A program made the position numbers and the translations under genes. Shown one piece after another: positions 7,633 through 15,901 of a stretch of DNA of 64,000 nt. The stretch's first letter is position 1; every line of letters starts with the position of its first letter. The DNA is from Streptomyces venezuelae. Its GTDB lineage: Bacteria; Actinomycetota; Actinomycetes; Streptomycetales; Streptomycetaceae. The DNA is taken from NCBI RefSeq assembly GCF_008642355.1, contig NZ_CP029193.1:7216001-7280000 (forward strand), in the 5' to 3' direction. Below the pieces are notes generated by a model that made no database searches, had not been told where the DNA came from, and saw nothing but the letters and a program-made list of their open reading frames with translations.

Positions 7633-10080
7633 TCAGCGCCGCTTCGGGTCGACGAGGCCCGCCCGCCGCAACGCCTCGGCCATCGCGTCGTTCGCGGGCG
7701 GCGGGCCCTGCCGCTGCGGCTTCTGCCCGCGGCCACCGCCCCGCTGCCCCTGGCCCTGACTCTGCCCCTGGCCCTGCTGGCGTCGGCCCTGGCCGCCGCC
7801 ACCGCCCTGGCCCCGCTGCCGCTGCTGAGGCGGCCGGCCGCCGCCCCGCCTCGGCTGCTCCCCGTCGCCGCCGGAGGCGTTCGCCTCGTCGTCGAGCCGC
7901 AGCGTCAGCGAGATCCGCTTGCGCGGGATGTCGACGTCCATAACCTTCACCTTGACGATGTCGCCGGGCTTCACGACGTCACGCGGGTCCTTGACGAACG
8001 TCTTGGACATGGCGGACACATGGACCAGACCGTCCTGGTGCACGCCCACGTCCACGAACGCGCCGAACGCGGCGACGTTCGTCACGACGCCTTCGAGGAC
8101 CATTCCGGCGGCGAGGTCGGAGATCTTCTCGACGCCGTCCTTGAAGGTCGCCGTCTTGAAGGCGGGCCGCGGGTCGCGCCCGGGCTTCTCCAGCTCCTTG
8201 AGGATGTCCGTGACGGTGGGCAGACCGAAGACCTCGTCCACGAACGCGTCCGGCTTCAGCGAGCGCAGCGCCGGCGTGTTGCCGATCAGCGAACCGACCT
8301 CGCCGCCCACCGACTTCACCATCCTGCGCACCACGGGGTATGCCTCCGGGTGCACGCTGGAGGCGTCCAGCGGGTCGTCGCCGCCGCGGATGCGGAGGAA
8401 GCCCGCGCACTGCTCGTACGCCTTCGGGCCGAGCCTGGCGACGTCCTTGAGGCCCTTGCGGCTCTTGAACGGGCCGTTCGCGTCGCGGTGCGCCACGATG
8501 TTCTCCGCCAGACCCGCGCCGATGCCGGAGACCCGGGCGAGGAGCGGGGCGGAGGCCGTGTTGACGTCCACGCCGACGCCGTTCACACAGTCCTCGACGA
8601 CCGCGTCGAGGGAGCGCGACAGCTTCACCTCGGACAGGTCGTGCTGGTACTGCCCGACACCGATCGACTTGGGGTCGATCTTCACGAGCTCGGCGAGCGG
8701 GTCCTGGAGGCGGCGGGCGATGGACACCGCGCCGCGGATCGAGACATCGAGGTCGGGCAGCTCCTGCGAGGCGAACGCCGACGCCGAGTACACCGAGGCG
8801 CCCGCCTCGGAGACCATCACCTTCGTCAGGTTCAACTCGGGGTGCTTGGTGATGAGTTCACCGGCGAGCTTGTCGGTCTCGCGCGACGCCGTGCCGTTCC
8901 CGATGGCGATCAGGTCGACGTCGTGCTCCTTGGCGAGCCGGGCGAGTGTCGCCAGGGACTGGTCCCACTTGTTGGCGGGGACGTGCGGGTGGATCGTGTC
9001 GGTCGCGACGACCTTGCCGGTCGCGTCGACGACGGCGACCTTCACACCCGTACGGAACCCGGGGTCCAGGCCCAGCGTCGCGCGCGTGCCCGCGGGCGCG
9101 GCCAGCAGCAGGTCGCGCAGGTTCGACGCGAAGACGCGCACCGCCTCGTCCTCGGCGGCGGTCCGCAGCCGCAGCCGCAGGTCGATGCCGAGGTGCACGA
9201 GGATCCGCGTCCGCCAGGACCAGCGGACCGTGTCCTGCAGCCACTTGTCGCCGGGCCGGCCGCGGTCGGCGATGCCGAAGCGCTGGGCGACGATGCCTTC
9301 GTACGAGGACGGGGCGCCCGGCGTGTCGGAGGGCTCCTCGGGCTCGAGCACGAGGTCGAGGACCTCTTCCTTCTCGCCGCGCAGCATGGCGAGGACGCGG
9401 TGCGAGGGCAGCTCGGTGAAGGGCTCGGTGAAGTCGAAGTAGTCGGCGAACTTGGCGCCCGCCTCCTCCTTGCCCTCCCGGACCTTCGCGGCGAGCCTGC
9501 CGCGCACCCACATGCGCTCGCGCAGCTCGCCGATCAGGTCGGCGTCCTCGGAGAACCGCTCGGCGAGGATCGCCCGCGCGCCGTCCAGGGCGGCCTGCGG
9601 GTCCGCGACGCCCTTGTCGGCGTCCACGAACGCGGCGGCCGCGGCCTGCGGTTCGACGCCCGGGTCGGCGAGCAGCCCGTCCGCGAGCGGTTCGAGCCCG
9701 GCCTCGCGGGCGATCTGCGCCTTGGTGCGCCGCTTCGGCTTGAACGGCAGGTAGATGTCCTCGAGCCGGGCCTTCGTGTCCGCCTCGCGGATCCGCGCTT
9801 CGAGCTCGTCGGTGAGCTTGCCCTGCTCACGGACCGAGTCGAGGATCGCGGCGCGCCGGTCCTCCAGCTCGCGCAGGTAGCGCAGACGCTCCTCGAGCGT
9901 GCGCAGCTGCGCGTCGTCGAGCATCTCGGTCGCTTCCTTGCGGTAGCGCGCGATGAAGGGCACCGTGGAGCCGCCGTCGAGCAGGTCGACGGCGGCCTTC
10001 ACCTGCCGCTCCCGTACGCCGAGCTCCTCGGCGATCCTGCCTTCGATGGACGCTGGGGTGGACGTCTTCAAAGCTGCCAC
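7633..10080 (-). CDS. tex: Tex-like S1-domain RNA-binding transcription accessory protein
   Basis: 815 aa, GTG start. Domain order matches Tex: N-terminal helical Tex_N region (1-200), a YqgF/RNaseH-like fold containing LGLDPGFRTGVKVAVVD (about 340-360), helix-hairpin-helix repeats (VNTASAPLLARVSGIGAGLAENIV, about 500-560), and an S1 domain (about 655-730, GMVLEGVVTNVAAFGAFVDVGVHQDGLVH). Tex binds RNA and structured DNA and is linked to transcription through difficult regions. An actinobacterial feature is the last 80 residues: a low-complexity Gly/Gln/Arg tail (about 740-795) that probably adds nonspecific RNA binding. Length and motif order agree with the family. It stands alone, between convergent and co-directional neighbours. 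Confidence 0.93.
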   Translation of the reverse strand: MAALKTSTPASIEGRIAEELGVRERQVKAAVDLLDGGSTVPFIARYRKEATEMLDDAQLRTLEERLRYLRELEDRRAAILDSVREQGKLTDELEARIREADTKARLEDIYLPFKPKRRTKAQIAREAGLEPLADGLLADPGVEPQAAAAAFVDADKGVADPQAALDGARAILAERFSEDADLIGELRERMWVRGRLAAKVREGKEEAGAKFADYFDFTEPFTELPSHRVLAMLRGEKEEVLDLVLEPEEPSDTPGAPSSYEGIVAQRFGIADRGRPGDKWLQDTVRWSWRTRILVHLGIDLRLRLRTAAEDEAVRVFASNLRDLLLAAPAGTRATLGLDPGFRTGVKVAVVDATGKVVATDTIHPHVPANKWDQSLATLARLAKEHDVDLIAIGNGTASRETDKLAGELITKHPELNLTKVMVSEAGASVYSASAFASQELPDLDVSIRGAVSIARRLQDPLAELVKIDPKSIGVGQYQHDLSEVKLSRSLDAVVEDCVNGVGVDVNTASAPLLARVSGIGAGLAENIVAHRDANGPFKSRKGLKDVARLGPKAYEQCAGFLRIRGGDDPLDASSVHPEAYPVVRRMVKSVGGEVGSLIGNTPALRSLKPDAFVDEVFGLPTVTDILKELEKPGRDPRPAFKTATFKDGVEKISDLAAGMVLEGVVTNVAAFGAFVDVGVHQDGLVHVSAMSKTFVKDPRDVVKPGDIVKVKVMDVDIPRKRISLTLRLDDEANASGGDGEQPRRGGGRPPQQRQRGQGGGGGQGRRQQGQGQSQGQGQRGGGRGQKPQRQGPPPANDAMAEALRRAGLVDPKRR

Positions 10081-10146
10081 GTTCCGGTACCGCCTTCTCG
10101 CTGAGGTTGCCGGGCAATTGTGGCAGGTGACGCCGACCGCGGGTGA

Positions 10147-10323
10147 TCAGACCCGGCGGGCGTGCCCCATGCGGCCCGGCCGCCGGCCGGCACTCCGCCC
10201 GCCCCGCCCCGCGGAACGTGACGCTCCGCCGAACAGCCGGGCCACGGCCCGGAACGGCAGCGTCACGACGGTGGCGAGGGCGGCGCCGATCTGGCGCAGA
10301 ACGTCCGCTATGGCACGGAGCAT
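10147..10323 (-). CDS. Small basic membrane-associated protein (58 aa)
   Basis: 58 aa. Residues 1-32 form a mostly hydrophobic or amphipathic segment (LRAIADVLRQIGAALATVV, then LPFRAVARLFGG) and the rest is an Arg/Gly-rich basic tail. The ATG at 10323 is preceded by AAAGGGGAG at ideal distance, a strong ribosome binding site that rejects a longer frame starting at 10404. Small proteins of this shape are common in Streptomyces, but I know no function. It could sit at the inner face of the membrane and bind nucleic acid or acidic lipid. Confidence 0.6.
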   Translation of the reverse strand: MLRAIADVLRQIGAALATVVTLPFRAVARLFGGASRSAGRGGRSAGRRPGRMGHARRV

Positions 10324-10437
10324 GAGAACTCCCCTTTCGTCCCCGGCCCGCCGGAGGTCGGCGCAGCCGATGGACGAACGGGTACCTCGGACACGCGAAG
10401 CCATGCGTGGCGGGCGGTCCGGCCGCCCGGGCGGCGA

Positions 10438-11367
10438 TCAGCGCTTGCCGAGCAGGTCCGCGGGGAACGCCCCGGCCTGCAGCGCCGTCCCGGTGATGAG
10501 GGTGCCGAGTTCGGTGAGCCGTTCGACGCCCGCCGCGCCCAGGTGCTCGTACGGGGCCCGGTCCAGGCGATCCGTCTCCGCCTCGATGTCCTTGCGCAGC
10601 GCCACGCCGGTCTCCGTCAACTCGCCCTCACCGTCGAGGACTCCGCGCTCCCGGAGCCGGTCCACGGCCGCGTCCCACTCCTCCTGGTTCCAGCCGCGCG
10701 TGGAGAACACCCACTTCGGCCGGGTGCCCTTGCCGGTCGCGGTGTGGCTCACCAGGGCTTCGAGGCCGTCGAGTCCGGCGCCGAGCAGCACGGTCAGGTG
10801 GCCGTCGCCGCGGTGCTCGCGCAGCAGCGTCGCCGCGTGCCAGTAGGCGAGGTGCGGCTCCGCGGGGACGGGCAGGTCGGCGTGGGCGGCGTACAGCGGG
10901 CGCGCGCCGCGTGTGCAGGCCTCGGTGGCGCGCAGCGCGAGCTCCGCGGCCTCGGCCATCTCGGGGGATGCGACGAGCTCCTCGCCGAGCAGCCGCCGCA
11001 GCGTCGTGTCGACACCCCGGAGCCGCGCCGCGAGGACGTCCTCCGGAGAGGCGGTCCGCCACACCTGGGGGACGTGCGCCGCGACGAGCTCGTACTTGTA
11101 GTTGTAGAAGGCTGCCGCCACGGTCCCGGGGCCGACAGCGCCCAGCGCCGCGGCGCGCACGGCGAAGTTCACGGCACTGGGGTGGGTGATCCCGAGGGCC
11201 TTCAGCTCCCGGGTCACGTCCGGTGAGAAGTAGTGCGTGGAGTGCAGGGCGTTGAGGACGGTGTGACAGCGGCGCCCGGCCCGCGCGTCCAGCGCGGCGG
11301 ACGAGGAGGACGAGGAGGACGAGGAGGACGAGGAGGACGAGGAGGGCGAGGTCGTCGAAGAGGTCAT
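10438..11367 (-). CDS. SCO6745-like family protein with N-terminal poly-Ser tract
   Basis: 309 aa, soluble, mostly helical. After a Ser tract, the conserved part begins near residue 30 with HTVLNALHSTHYFSPDV and a second motif FYNYKYELVAAHVP. I associate this pattern with a large actinobacterial family named after SCO6745, with no known biochemical role; the name is from memory. The Ser tract (residues 8-23) is encoded by a 9-bp tandem repeat. The ATG at 11367 has no Shine-Dalgarno sequence, and a palindrome lies only 12 bases upstream, suggesting a short leader and repression at the promoter. It is divergent from the GlxA-type regulator. Confidence 0.65.
   Translation of the reverse strand: MTSSTTSPSSSSSSSSSSSSSSSAALDARAGRRCHTVLNALHSTHYFSPDVTRELKALGITHPSAVNFAVRAAALGAVGPGTVAAAFYNYKYELVAAHVPQVWRTASPEDVLAARLRGVDTTLRRLLGEELVASPEMAEAAELALRATEACTRGARPLYAAHADLPVPAEPHLAYWHAATLLREHRGDGHLTVLLGAGLDGLEALVSHTATGKGTRPKWVFSTRGWNQEEWDAAVDRLRERGVLDGEGELTETGVALRKDIEAETDRLDRAPYEHLGAAGVERLTELGTLITGTALQAGAFPADLLGKR
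11301..11345. repeat. 9-bp tandem repeat, five perfect copies
   Basis: The unit ACGAGGAGG (plus strand) is repeated five times without mismatch inside the minus-strand gene. It encodes the poly-Ser tract. Because the unit is a multiple of three, copy-number change alters the tract length but not the frame. Confidence 0.9.
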
Positions 11368-11378
11368 GGGTGCACGTT

Positions 11379-11396
11379 ACCTACTGGTCGGTATGT
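11379..11396. promoter_or_regulatory. TetR-type operator-like palindrome
   Basis: ACCTACTGGTCGGTATGT is an imperfect 18-bp inverted repeat of the form ACnTAC...GTAnGT, similar to sites bound by many TetR regulators. It lies 12 bases upstream of the minus-strand ATG at 11367 and about 85 bases upstream of the plus-strand ATG at 11482, so it could control either gene. No tetR gene is adjacent. Confidence 0.4.
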
Positions 11397-11481
11397 GGAA
11401 CGTGGCGTGGTCACCCACATGGCAGGAAAGGTGGGGTCGCCGTCATTGCGGACGCCCGGGCCCCGGCGAAGAATCGACGGC

Positions 11482-12489
11482 ATGACGCAGCGAACCGTCC
11501 TGGTCGTCCTCTTCGACGGCGTCCAGAGCCTCGATGTCACGGGGCCCGTGGAGGTGTTCACGGGCGCCGGGCTCTGCGCGGGCGACACCCGGGACGGCTA
11601 CCTCGTCCGCACGGCCTCCCTGGACGGCGGGCCCGTGCGCACGTCCAGCGGCCTCACCCTCGTCCCGGACTCGGCGCTCGCCGACGCCCCCGCACCGCAC
11701 ACGCTGCTGGTCCCCGGCGGCCACGGCACGCGCGGGCAGGACCCCGAGCTGACCGCCTGGCTGCGTGAGCACGGCCCGCACGCGCAGCGCCTCGTCTCGG
11801 TCTGCACCGGCGCGATCCGCCTCGCCGAGGCGGGCCTCCTGGAGGGGCGCAGGGCGACGACGCACTGGGCGTACTGCGAGAAGCTCGCCAGGGACCACCC
11901 GGGCATCGACGTCGACCCCGATCCCATCTACGTACGGGACGGCCACGTCGCCACGTCCGCGGGGGTGACCGCGGGCATCGACCTCGTGCTGGCGCTGGTC
12001 GAGGAGGACCTGGGCCGCGAGGTGGCGCTCACGGTCGCACGCCACCTGGTGGTCTTCCTGCGGCGCCCGGGGAACCAGGCACAGTTCAGCGTCCAGCTCG
12101 CCGCACAGGCCGCACGGCGTGAGCCGCTGCGCGAGGTCCAGCAGTGGATCACCGAGCACCCGGCCGGCAACCTCTCCGTCGAGGCGCTCGCCGCGCGCGC
12201 CCGCCTCTCGCCCCGCCACTTCGCCCGCGCCTTCCAGGCGGACACCGGTCTGACCCCGGGCAAGTACGTCGAGCGCGTCCGCATCGAACACGCCCGGCGC
12301 CTCCTGGAGGACACCTCCGACGGTGTCGAGGAGATCTCCCGCGCCTGCGGCTACGGCACCCCGGAGGCCATGCGCCGTGCCTTCGTGAAGGTGCTCGGCG
12401 CGGCCCCGGCGGAGTACCGCCGCCGCTTCCACCCCGCACCGGCCGCACCGGCCGGCACCTCTTCCCGGCACATCCACCCACACCGATAG
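11482..12489 (+). CDS. GlxA family transcriptional regulator (DJ-1/PfpI + AraC HTH)
   Basis: 335 aa. Residues 1-190 form a DJ-1/PfpI domain with the nucleophile-elbow Cys in SVCTGAIRLAEAGLL. Residues 225-325 form an AraC-type double helix-turn-helix (LSVEALAARARLSPRHFARAF and the second helix pair around ISRACGYGTPEAMRRAF). GlxA-type proteins are transcription factors in which the PfpI domain probably senses a small molecule. Only seven bases separate it from a second PfpI gene, the likely cognate enzyme or target. The ATG at 11482 begins the conserved domain, and the 83-residue upstream extension of the frame crosses the divergent gene's start, so it is rejected. Confidence 0.88.
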   Translation: MTQRTVLVVLFDGVQSLDVTGPVEVFTGAGLCAGDTRDGYLVRTASLDGGPVRTSSGLTLVPDSALADAPAPHTLLVPGGHGTRGQDPELTAWLREHGPHAQRLVSVCTGAIRLAEAGLLEGRRATTHWAYCEKLARDHPGIDVDPDPIYVRDGHVATSAGVTAGIDLVLALVEEDLGREVALTVARHLVVFLRRPGNQAQFSVQLAAQAARREPLREVQQWITEHPAGNLSVEALAARARLSPRHFARAFQADTGLTPGKYVERVRIEHARRLLEDTSDGVEEISRACGYGTPEAMRRAFVKVLGAAPAEYRRRFHPAPAAPAGTSSRHIHPHR

Positions 12490-12496
12490 GGACGCC

Positions 12497-13129
12497 ATGC
12501 AGATCGCCATCGCCCTGTACGAGCGCTTCACCGTCCTCGACGCCATCGGCCCCTACCAGACCCTGGTCAACCTCCCGGGTGCGGAGACCGTCCTCGTGGC
12601 CGAGCAGGCAGGCCCGGTACGCGACGACAACGGCTCCCTCGCCCTCGTCGCCGACCAGTCCTTCGCGGAGGTCCAGCGTCCCGACATCGTGGTCGTGCCC
12701 GGCGGGCCCGGCCAGAGCGACCAGATGGAGAACGAGGCGCTCCTCGGCTGGCTCCGCACGGTCGACGCCACGACCACCTGGACGACGTCCGTGTGCACCG
12801 GTTCGCTCGCGCTGGCCGCCGCGGGTCTCCTCAAGGGCCGCCGCGCCACCTCGCACTGGCTCGCGCTGGCCGAGCTCGACCGGCTCGGCGTCGAGTCGAC
12901 GGGGGAGCGGGTCGTCTTCGACGGCAAGTACGTCACGGCGGCCGGTGTCTCCGCGGGCATCGACATGGGCCTCACCCTGGCCGGCCGGATCGCGGGCGAC
13001 GAGCACGCGCAGACGGTCCAGCTCCTGGCCGAGTACGACCCCCAGCCGCCCTACGACGCCGGGTCCCCGGAGAAGGCGCCCGCGCACCTCGTCGCCAAGT
13101 TCCGTGAGGGGAGCCGGTTCGCCCAATAG
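12497..13129 (+). CDS. DJ-1/PfpI family protein
   Basis: 210 aa, a single DJ-1/PfpI domain with the conserved Cys in TSVCTGSLALAAAGLL and the following ATSHWLAL helix. Relatives include isonitrile hydratases and glyoxalase-III-like or chaperone proteins. I cannot assign the reaction, although the TTSVCTGSL context resembles the isonitrile hydratase (InhA) branch. It lies seven bases after the GlxA regulator and is almost certainly in the same transcript. It ends eight bases before the convergent enoyl-CoA hydratase stop, with no obvious terminator between them. Confidence 0.82.
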   Translation: MQIAIALYERFTVLDAIGPYQTLVNLPGAETVLVAEQAGPVRDDNGSLALVADQSFAEVQRPDIVVVPGGPGQSDQMENEALLGWLRTVDATTTWTTSVCTGSLALAAAGLLKGRRATSHWLALAELDRLGVESTGERVVFDGKYVTAAGVSAGIDMGLTLAGRIAGDEHAQTVQLLAEYDPQPPYDAGSPEKAPAHLVAKFREGSRFAQ

Positions 13130-13136
13130 GTGCCTG

Positions 13137-13874
13137 TCAGTACGTGAAGCGCGCCTGCCTGCGCTCCAGGAAGGCGGCGACCCCCTCCGCGGTGTCGCCG
13201 CTGCCGCGCGCCTGCTCCGTCCAGTGCGCGTCGCGGTCCGTGCGGCCCGCGGCGAACTCCTTGGCCGCCGCCTGCGTCAGCAGGGAGCGCGACACGAGGA
13301 TCCGGGTGAACTCGGCGACCCGCTTGTCCAGCTCCCCCGACGGCAGCACCTCGTCCACCAGACCGGTGCGCAGCGCCCGCTCGGAGCCGATCAACTCCCC
13401 TGAGAAAAGCAGGTACTTGGCGGTTGCGGGCCCCACCAGCGACACCAGGCGCCGGGTGGACGACGCCGGGTAGACGATGCCGAGCTTGGCCGGCGTCACA
13501 CCGAACGAGGCGCCCTCGTCCGCGAACCGCAGGTCGCAGGCGCCCGCCAGCTGCGCACCGCCGCCCACGCAGTACCCCCGTACCGCCGCGAGCGTCGGCT
13601 TCGGGAACGCCGCGAGGGCCTCCTCGGCCCGCACCGCGAGGTCCTGCGCGGTGCCGGGCAACTCCCGCAGCGTGGAGATGTCGGCACCGGCACAGAACGT
13701 GTCGCCCGCGCCGGTCAGGACCACGGCGCGCACGGCCGGGTCGGCGCCCAGGGCCGCGAAGAGCGGTGGCACCTGACGCCACATGTCGGCGGTCATGGCG
13801 TTGCGCTTGGCCGGATGGTCGATGAGGACGGTCGCGACGCCGTCCGTGACGGTGTGGCTCAGCTGCGGCTCCAT
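13137..13874 (-). CDS. Enoyl-CoA hydratase/isomerase family protein
   Basis: 245 aa crotonase-fold protein. Seen: the N-terminal VTDGVATVLIDHPAKRNAMT motif, the oxyanion-hole segment AGDTFCAGADIS, and ALAAVRGYCVGGGAQLAGACDLRFA, where the second catalytic position of classical hydratases can be judged only by alignment. It should act on an acyl-CoA thioester, probably in beta-oxidation or isomerisation. The start at 13874 is the Met opening the crotonase domain; a 33-residue N-terminal extension from 13973 is Arg/Ser-rich and overlaps the divergent gene, so it is rejected. Confidence 0.85.
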   Translation of the reverse strand: MEPQLSHTVTDGVATVLIDHPAKRNAMTADMWRQVPPLFAALGADPAVRAVVLTGAGDTFCAGADISTLRELPGTAQDLAVRAEEALAAFPKPTLAAVRGYCVGGGAQLAGACDLRFADEGASFGVTPAKLGIVYPASSTRRLVSLVGPATAKYLLFSGELIGSERALRTGLVDEVLPSGELDKRVAEFTRILVSRSLLTQAAAKEFAAGRTDRDAHWTEQARGSGDTAEGVAAFLERRQARFTY

Positions 13875-13942
13875 GCGCCGGATGCTATCCGCACCCCTCG
13901 AACGTACGATCAGGAAGGGGGCCGAGCGAGAGGGAGACGCTG

Positions 13943-14575
13943 ATGGCCGGACCCAGGAACGACAGGGCCACATCGGAGGCCAGGACCGTCAGCCGGGGCT
14001 TCGGCTGGCTCGCCCTGCTCGGCGTGATCCTCGCCGCGGCAGGGCTCGTCGGCCTCGTCTACACCGGTGTCGCCACGCTGACCTCGATGCTCCTGTTCGG
14101 CTGGCTGCTGCTCATCGGCGGCGTCGTCGGTCTGCTGCACGCCGTCCAGTCGCGGGGCACCAGCTTCTTCTGGCTGGGCGTCGTGGTCGCCGCGCTGAAC
14201 CTCGCGGCGGGCGTCGTCGTCATCCGACGACCCGACGTCGCGGCGGAGGCGCTGACCATGTTCGCGGCGCTGCTCTTCCTGACGGGCGGAGTGTTCCGTC
14301 TCGTCGGCAGTCTGGTGGTAAGGGGCCCGCAGTTCGCCCTGACACTCCTGCAGGGAGCCTTCGGCCTGCTGATCGGCATCCTGGTCCTCGCGGGATGGCC
14401 CAGCAGCAGCCAGTACGTGATCGGCTGCTTCTTCTCCCTGGCGCTGCTCGTCGACGGCCTCGGGCTGATCGCGACGGGCATCGGAGGGCGCCGCATCGTC
14501 AGTCTCGTACAACCTGAAGAACACTTGAAGGCAGCACATCGGGGGCAGGGCGGGCAGGACCAGTCGGACAACTGA
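13943..14575 (+). CDS. HdeD-like (DUF308) integral membrane protein
   Basis: 210 aa with six predicted membrane helices arranged as paired hairpins (roughly residues 20-40, 43-65, 74-94, 103-125, 132-150, 155-180). This is the DUF308/HdeD layout. HdeD of E. coli belongs to an acid-resistance island, but its actinobacterial relatives are uncharacterised. The C-terminal 25 residues are hydrophilic and Gln/Gly-rich. It is divergent from the enoyl-CoA hydratase with a 68-base gap. Confidence 0.8.
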   Translation: MAGPRNDRATSEARTVSRGFGWLALLGVILAAAGLVGLVYTGVATLTSMLLFGWLLLIGGVVGLLHAVQSRGTSFFWLGVVVAALNLAAGVVVIRRPDVAAEALTMFAALLFLTGGVFRLVGSLVVRGPQFALTLLQGAFGLLIGILVLAGWPSSSQYVIGCFFSLALLVDGLGLIATGIGGRRIVSLVQPEEHLKAAHRGQGGQDQSDN

Positions 14576-14704
14576 CGCCGTCCGACCCAGGCGGTCAAAT
14601 CGCGTCGATAGTCGCTGACTTCTGGTCAGTGGAGTGGCTCGGACCGGAGCGTTACCAACACTCGTGGTGTGGCGACAATCGAGCGCGAGGGCGGCGACCG
14701 GACG

Positions 14705-15181
14705 ATGGGGAACGACGGGAGAGGGCCGTGCCCTTTCCCTAGGAGCGGCGGATCGGTGCCGTACGAAGGGGTGTGGCGCTTCACCGCCCCCGCCGTCGAC
14801 GCCTCCGTGCCCCAGGCCCGGCACGCGGTGCGCGACCTGCTGGCCCGGCAGGGCGTACCGGCGCCGGACGACCTCGTACAGGGACTGCTGCTGATCGTCT
14901 CCGAGCTGGTGACCAACGCGGTGCGCCACGCGGCCCTGCTGTCGCCGATGCTTGCGGTGGAGGTCGCGGTCGGCGCCGAGTGGGTGCGGGTCTCCGTCGA
15001 GGACAACCACCCCTACCGCCCGACCGCCCTGGTGGCGGACCACGCGCAGACGGGCGGGCGCGGCCTCCTCCTCGTACGCGAGATCACCGCGGAGGCGGGC
15101 GGTGCCTGCGACGTCGAGCACACCGCGAGCGGGGGCAAGGTCATCTGGGCGGCCCTGCCCCTGAAGCCCAACGGCGGCTGA
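14705..15181 (+). CDS. Anti-sigma-factor-type ATP-binding protein (HATPase_c_2, RsbW/SpoIIAB-like)
   Basis: 158 aa from ATG 14705. The GHKL ATPase N-box is visible in LLIVSELVTNAVRHA and the G1/G2 region in VEDNHPYRP...GGRGLLLVREI. Streptomyces encodes dozens of such proteins; some are anti-sigma or anti-anti-sigma partners and most are unassigned. No sigma or antagonist gene is adjacent. The start is uncertain: GTG 14669 would overlap GACAAT (14674-14679), a possible -10, and GTG 14753 has AGGAGCGG upstream. All choices keep the whole ATPase domain. It is convergent with idi. Confidence 0.78.
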   Translation: MGNDGRGPCPFPRSGGSVPYEGVWRFTAPAVDASVPQARHAVRDLLARQGVPAPDDLVQGLLLIVSELVTNAVRHAALLSPMLAVEVAVGAEWVRVSVEDNHPYRPTALVADHAQTGGRGLLLVREITAEAGGACDVEHTASGGKVIWAALPLKPNGG

Positions 15182-15189
15182 CCGCCCGG

Positions 15190-15783
15190 CTACCAGCCCG
15201 CGGAGGGGCCCGTCAGCTCCTTGACCGCGGGCCGCGCCGCGTCGAGCACGGTCATGAACCAGGCGGAGAACGGGTCCCTTTCGTGCCGCTCGGCCAGCTC
15301 CGCCGCCGTCACGAACGCGGTGTCGCCGATCTCTTCCGGGTCGGGCCGCAGCGGGGACTGCACCATGCCCACGAACAGGTGGTTGAACTCCTGCTCCACG
15401 AGCCCCGACTCCGGGTCCGGGTGGTTGTAGCGCACCGTGCCCGCCTCGGCGAGCAGCGACGGCGAGACCCCGAGCTCCTCGTACGTGCGCCGGGCGGCCG
15501 CCGCGAAGGGGGCCTCACCCGGGTAGGGGTGCCCGCAGCACGTGTTCGACCAGACACCGGGGGAGTGGTACTTGCCGAGGGCGCGCTGCTGGAGCAGCAG
15601 ACGGCCCTGCTCGTCGAAGAGAAAGACGGAGAACGCCCGGTGCAGTTGCCCGGGCGCCTGATGCGCGGAGAGTTTCTCCGCTGTGCCGATGGTCCTGCCG
15701 TCCTCGTCGACGAGTTCGAGCAAGATCGCTTCTCCGGTGCCGTTCGACGGGCTGGTCGCCGCGGTGGCAGGTGTGATCGGCAT
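15190..15783 (-). CDS. idi: Isopentenyl-diphosphate delta-isomerase, type 1
   Basis: 197 aa, a Nudix-fold type 1 IDI that interconverts IPP and DMAPP. Visible family residues: metal-binding His pair in AHQAPGQLHRAFSVFLF, active-site Cys and His in NTCCGHPYPGE, the EEL Nudix-like helix (RRTYEELG), and the acidic active-site segment in VEQEFNHLF. The start at 15783 is chosen because AAGGA sits five bases before that ATG; upstream Met codons would give a 36-residue Arg-rich extension. It supplies DMAPP for prenyl chains and so connects functionally to the hopanoid cluster 11 kb downstream, although it is not in that operon. Confidence 0.92.
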   Translation of the reverse strand: MPITPATAATSPSNGTGEAILLELVDEDGRTIGTAEKLSAHQAPGQLHRAFSVFLFDEQGRLLLQQRALGKYHSPGVWSNTCCGHPYPGEAPFAAAARRTYEELGVSPSLLAEAGTVRYNHPDPESGLVEQEFNHLFVGMVQSPLRPDPEEIGDTAFVTAAELAERHERDPFSAWFMTVLDAARPAVKELTGPSAGW

Positions 15784-15901
15784 ACGCATCCTTCTCATCG
15801 GTCTTCGAACCCCAAGTCTGCCGTACGTTCCGGACACCTCGGGCACTTCGAGGACCCGCATGTCCCGCCGCGCCGGGGCGCGGCGGGACACCCGGAGACG
15901 G

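Noticed and set aside
11301-11345. CRISPR-like or phase-variable frameshifting repeat
   Set aside because: Units are 9 bp without spacers and stay in frame, so this is a coding minisatellite.
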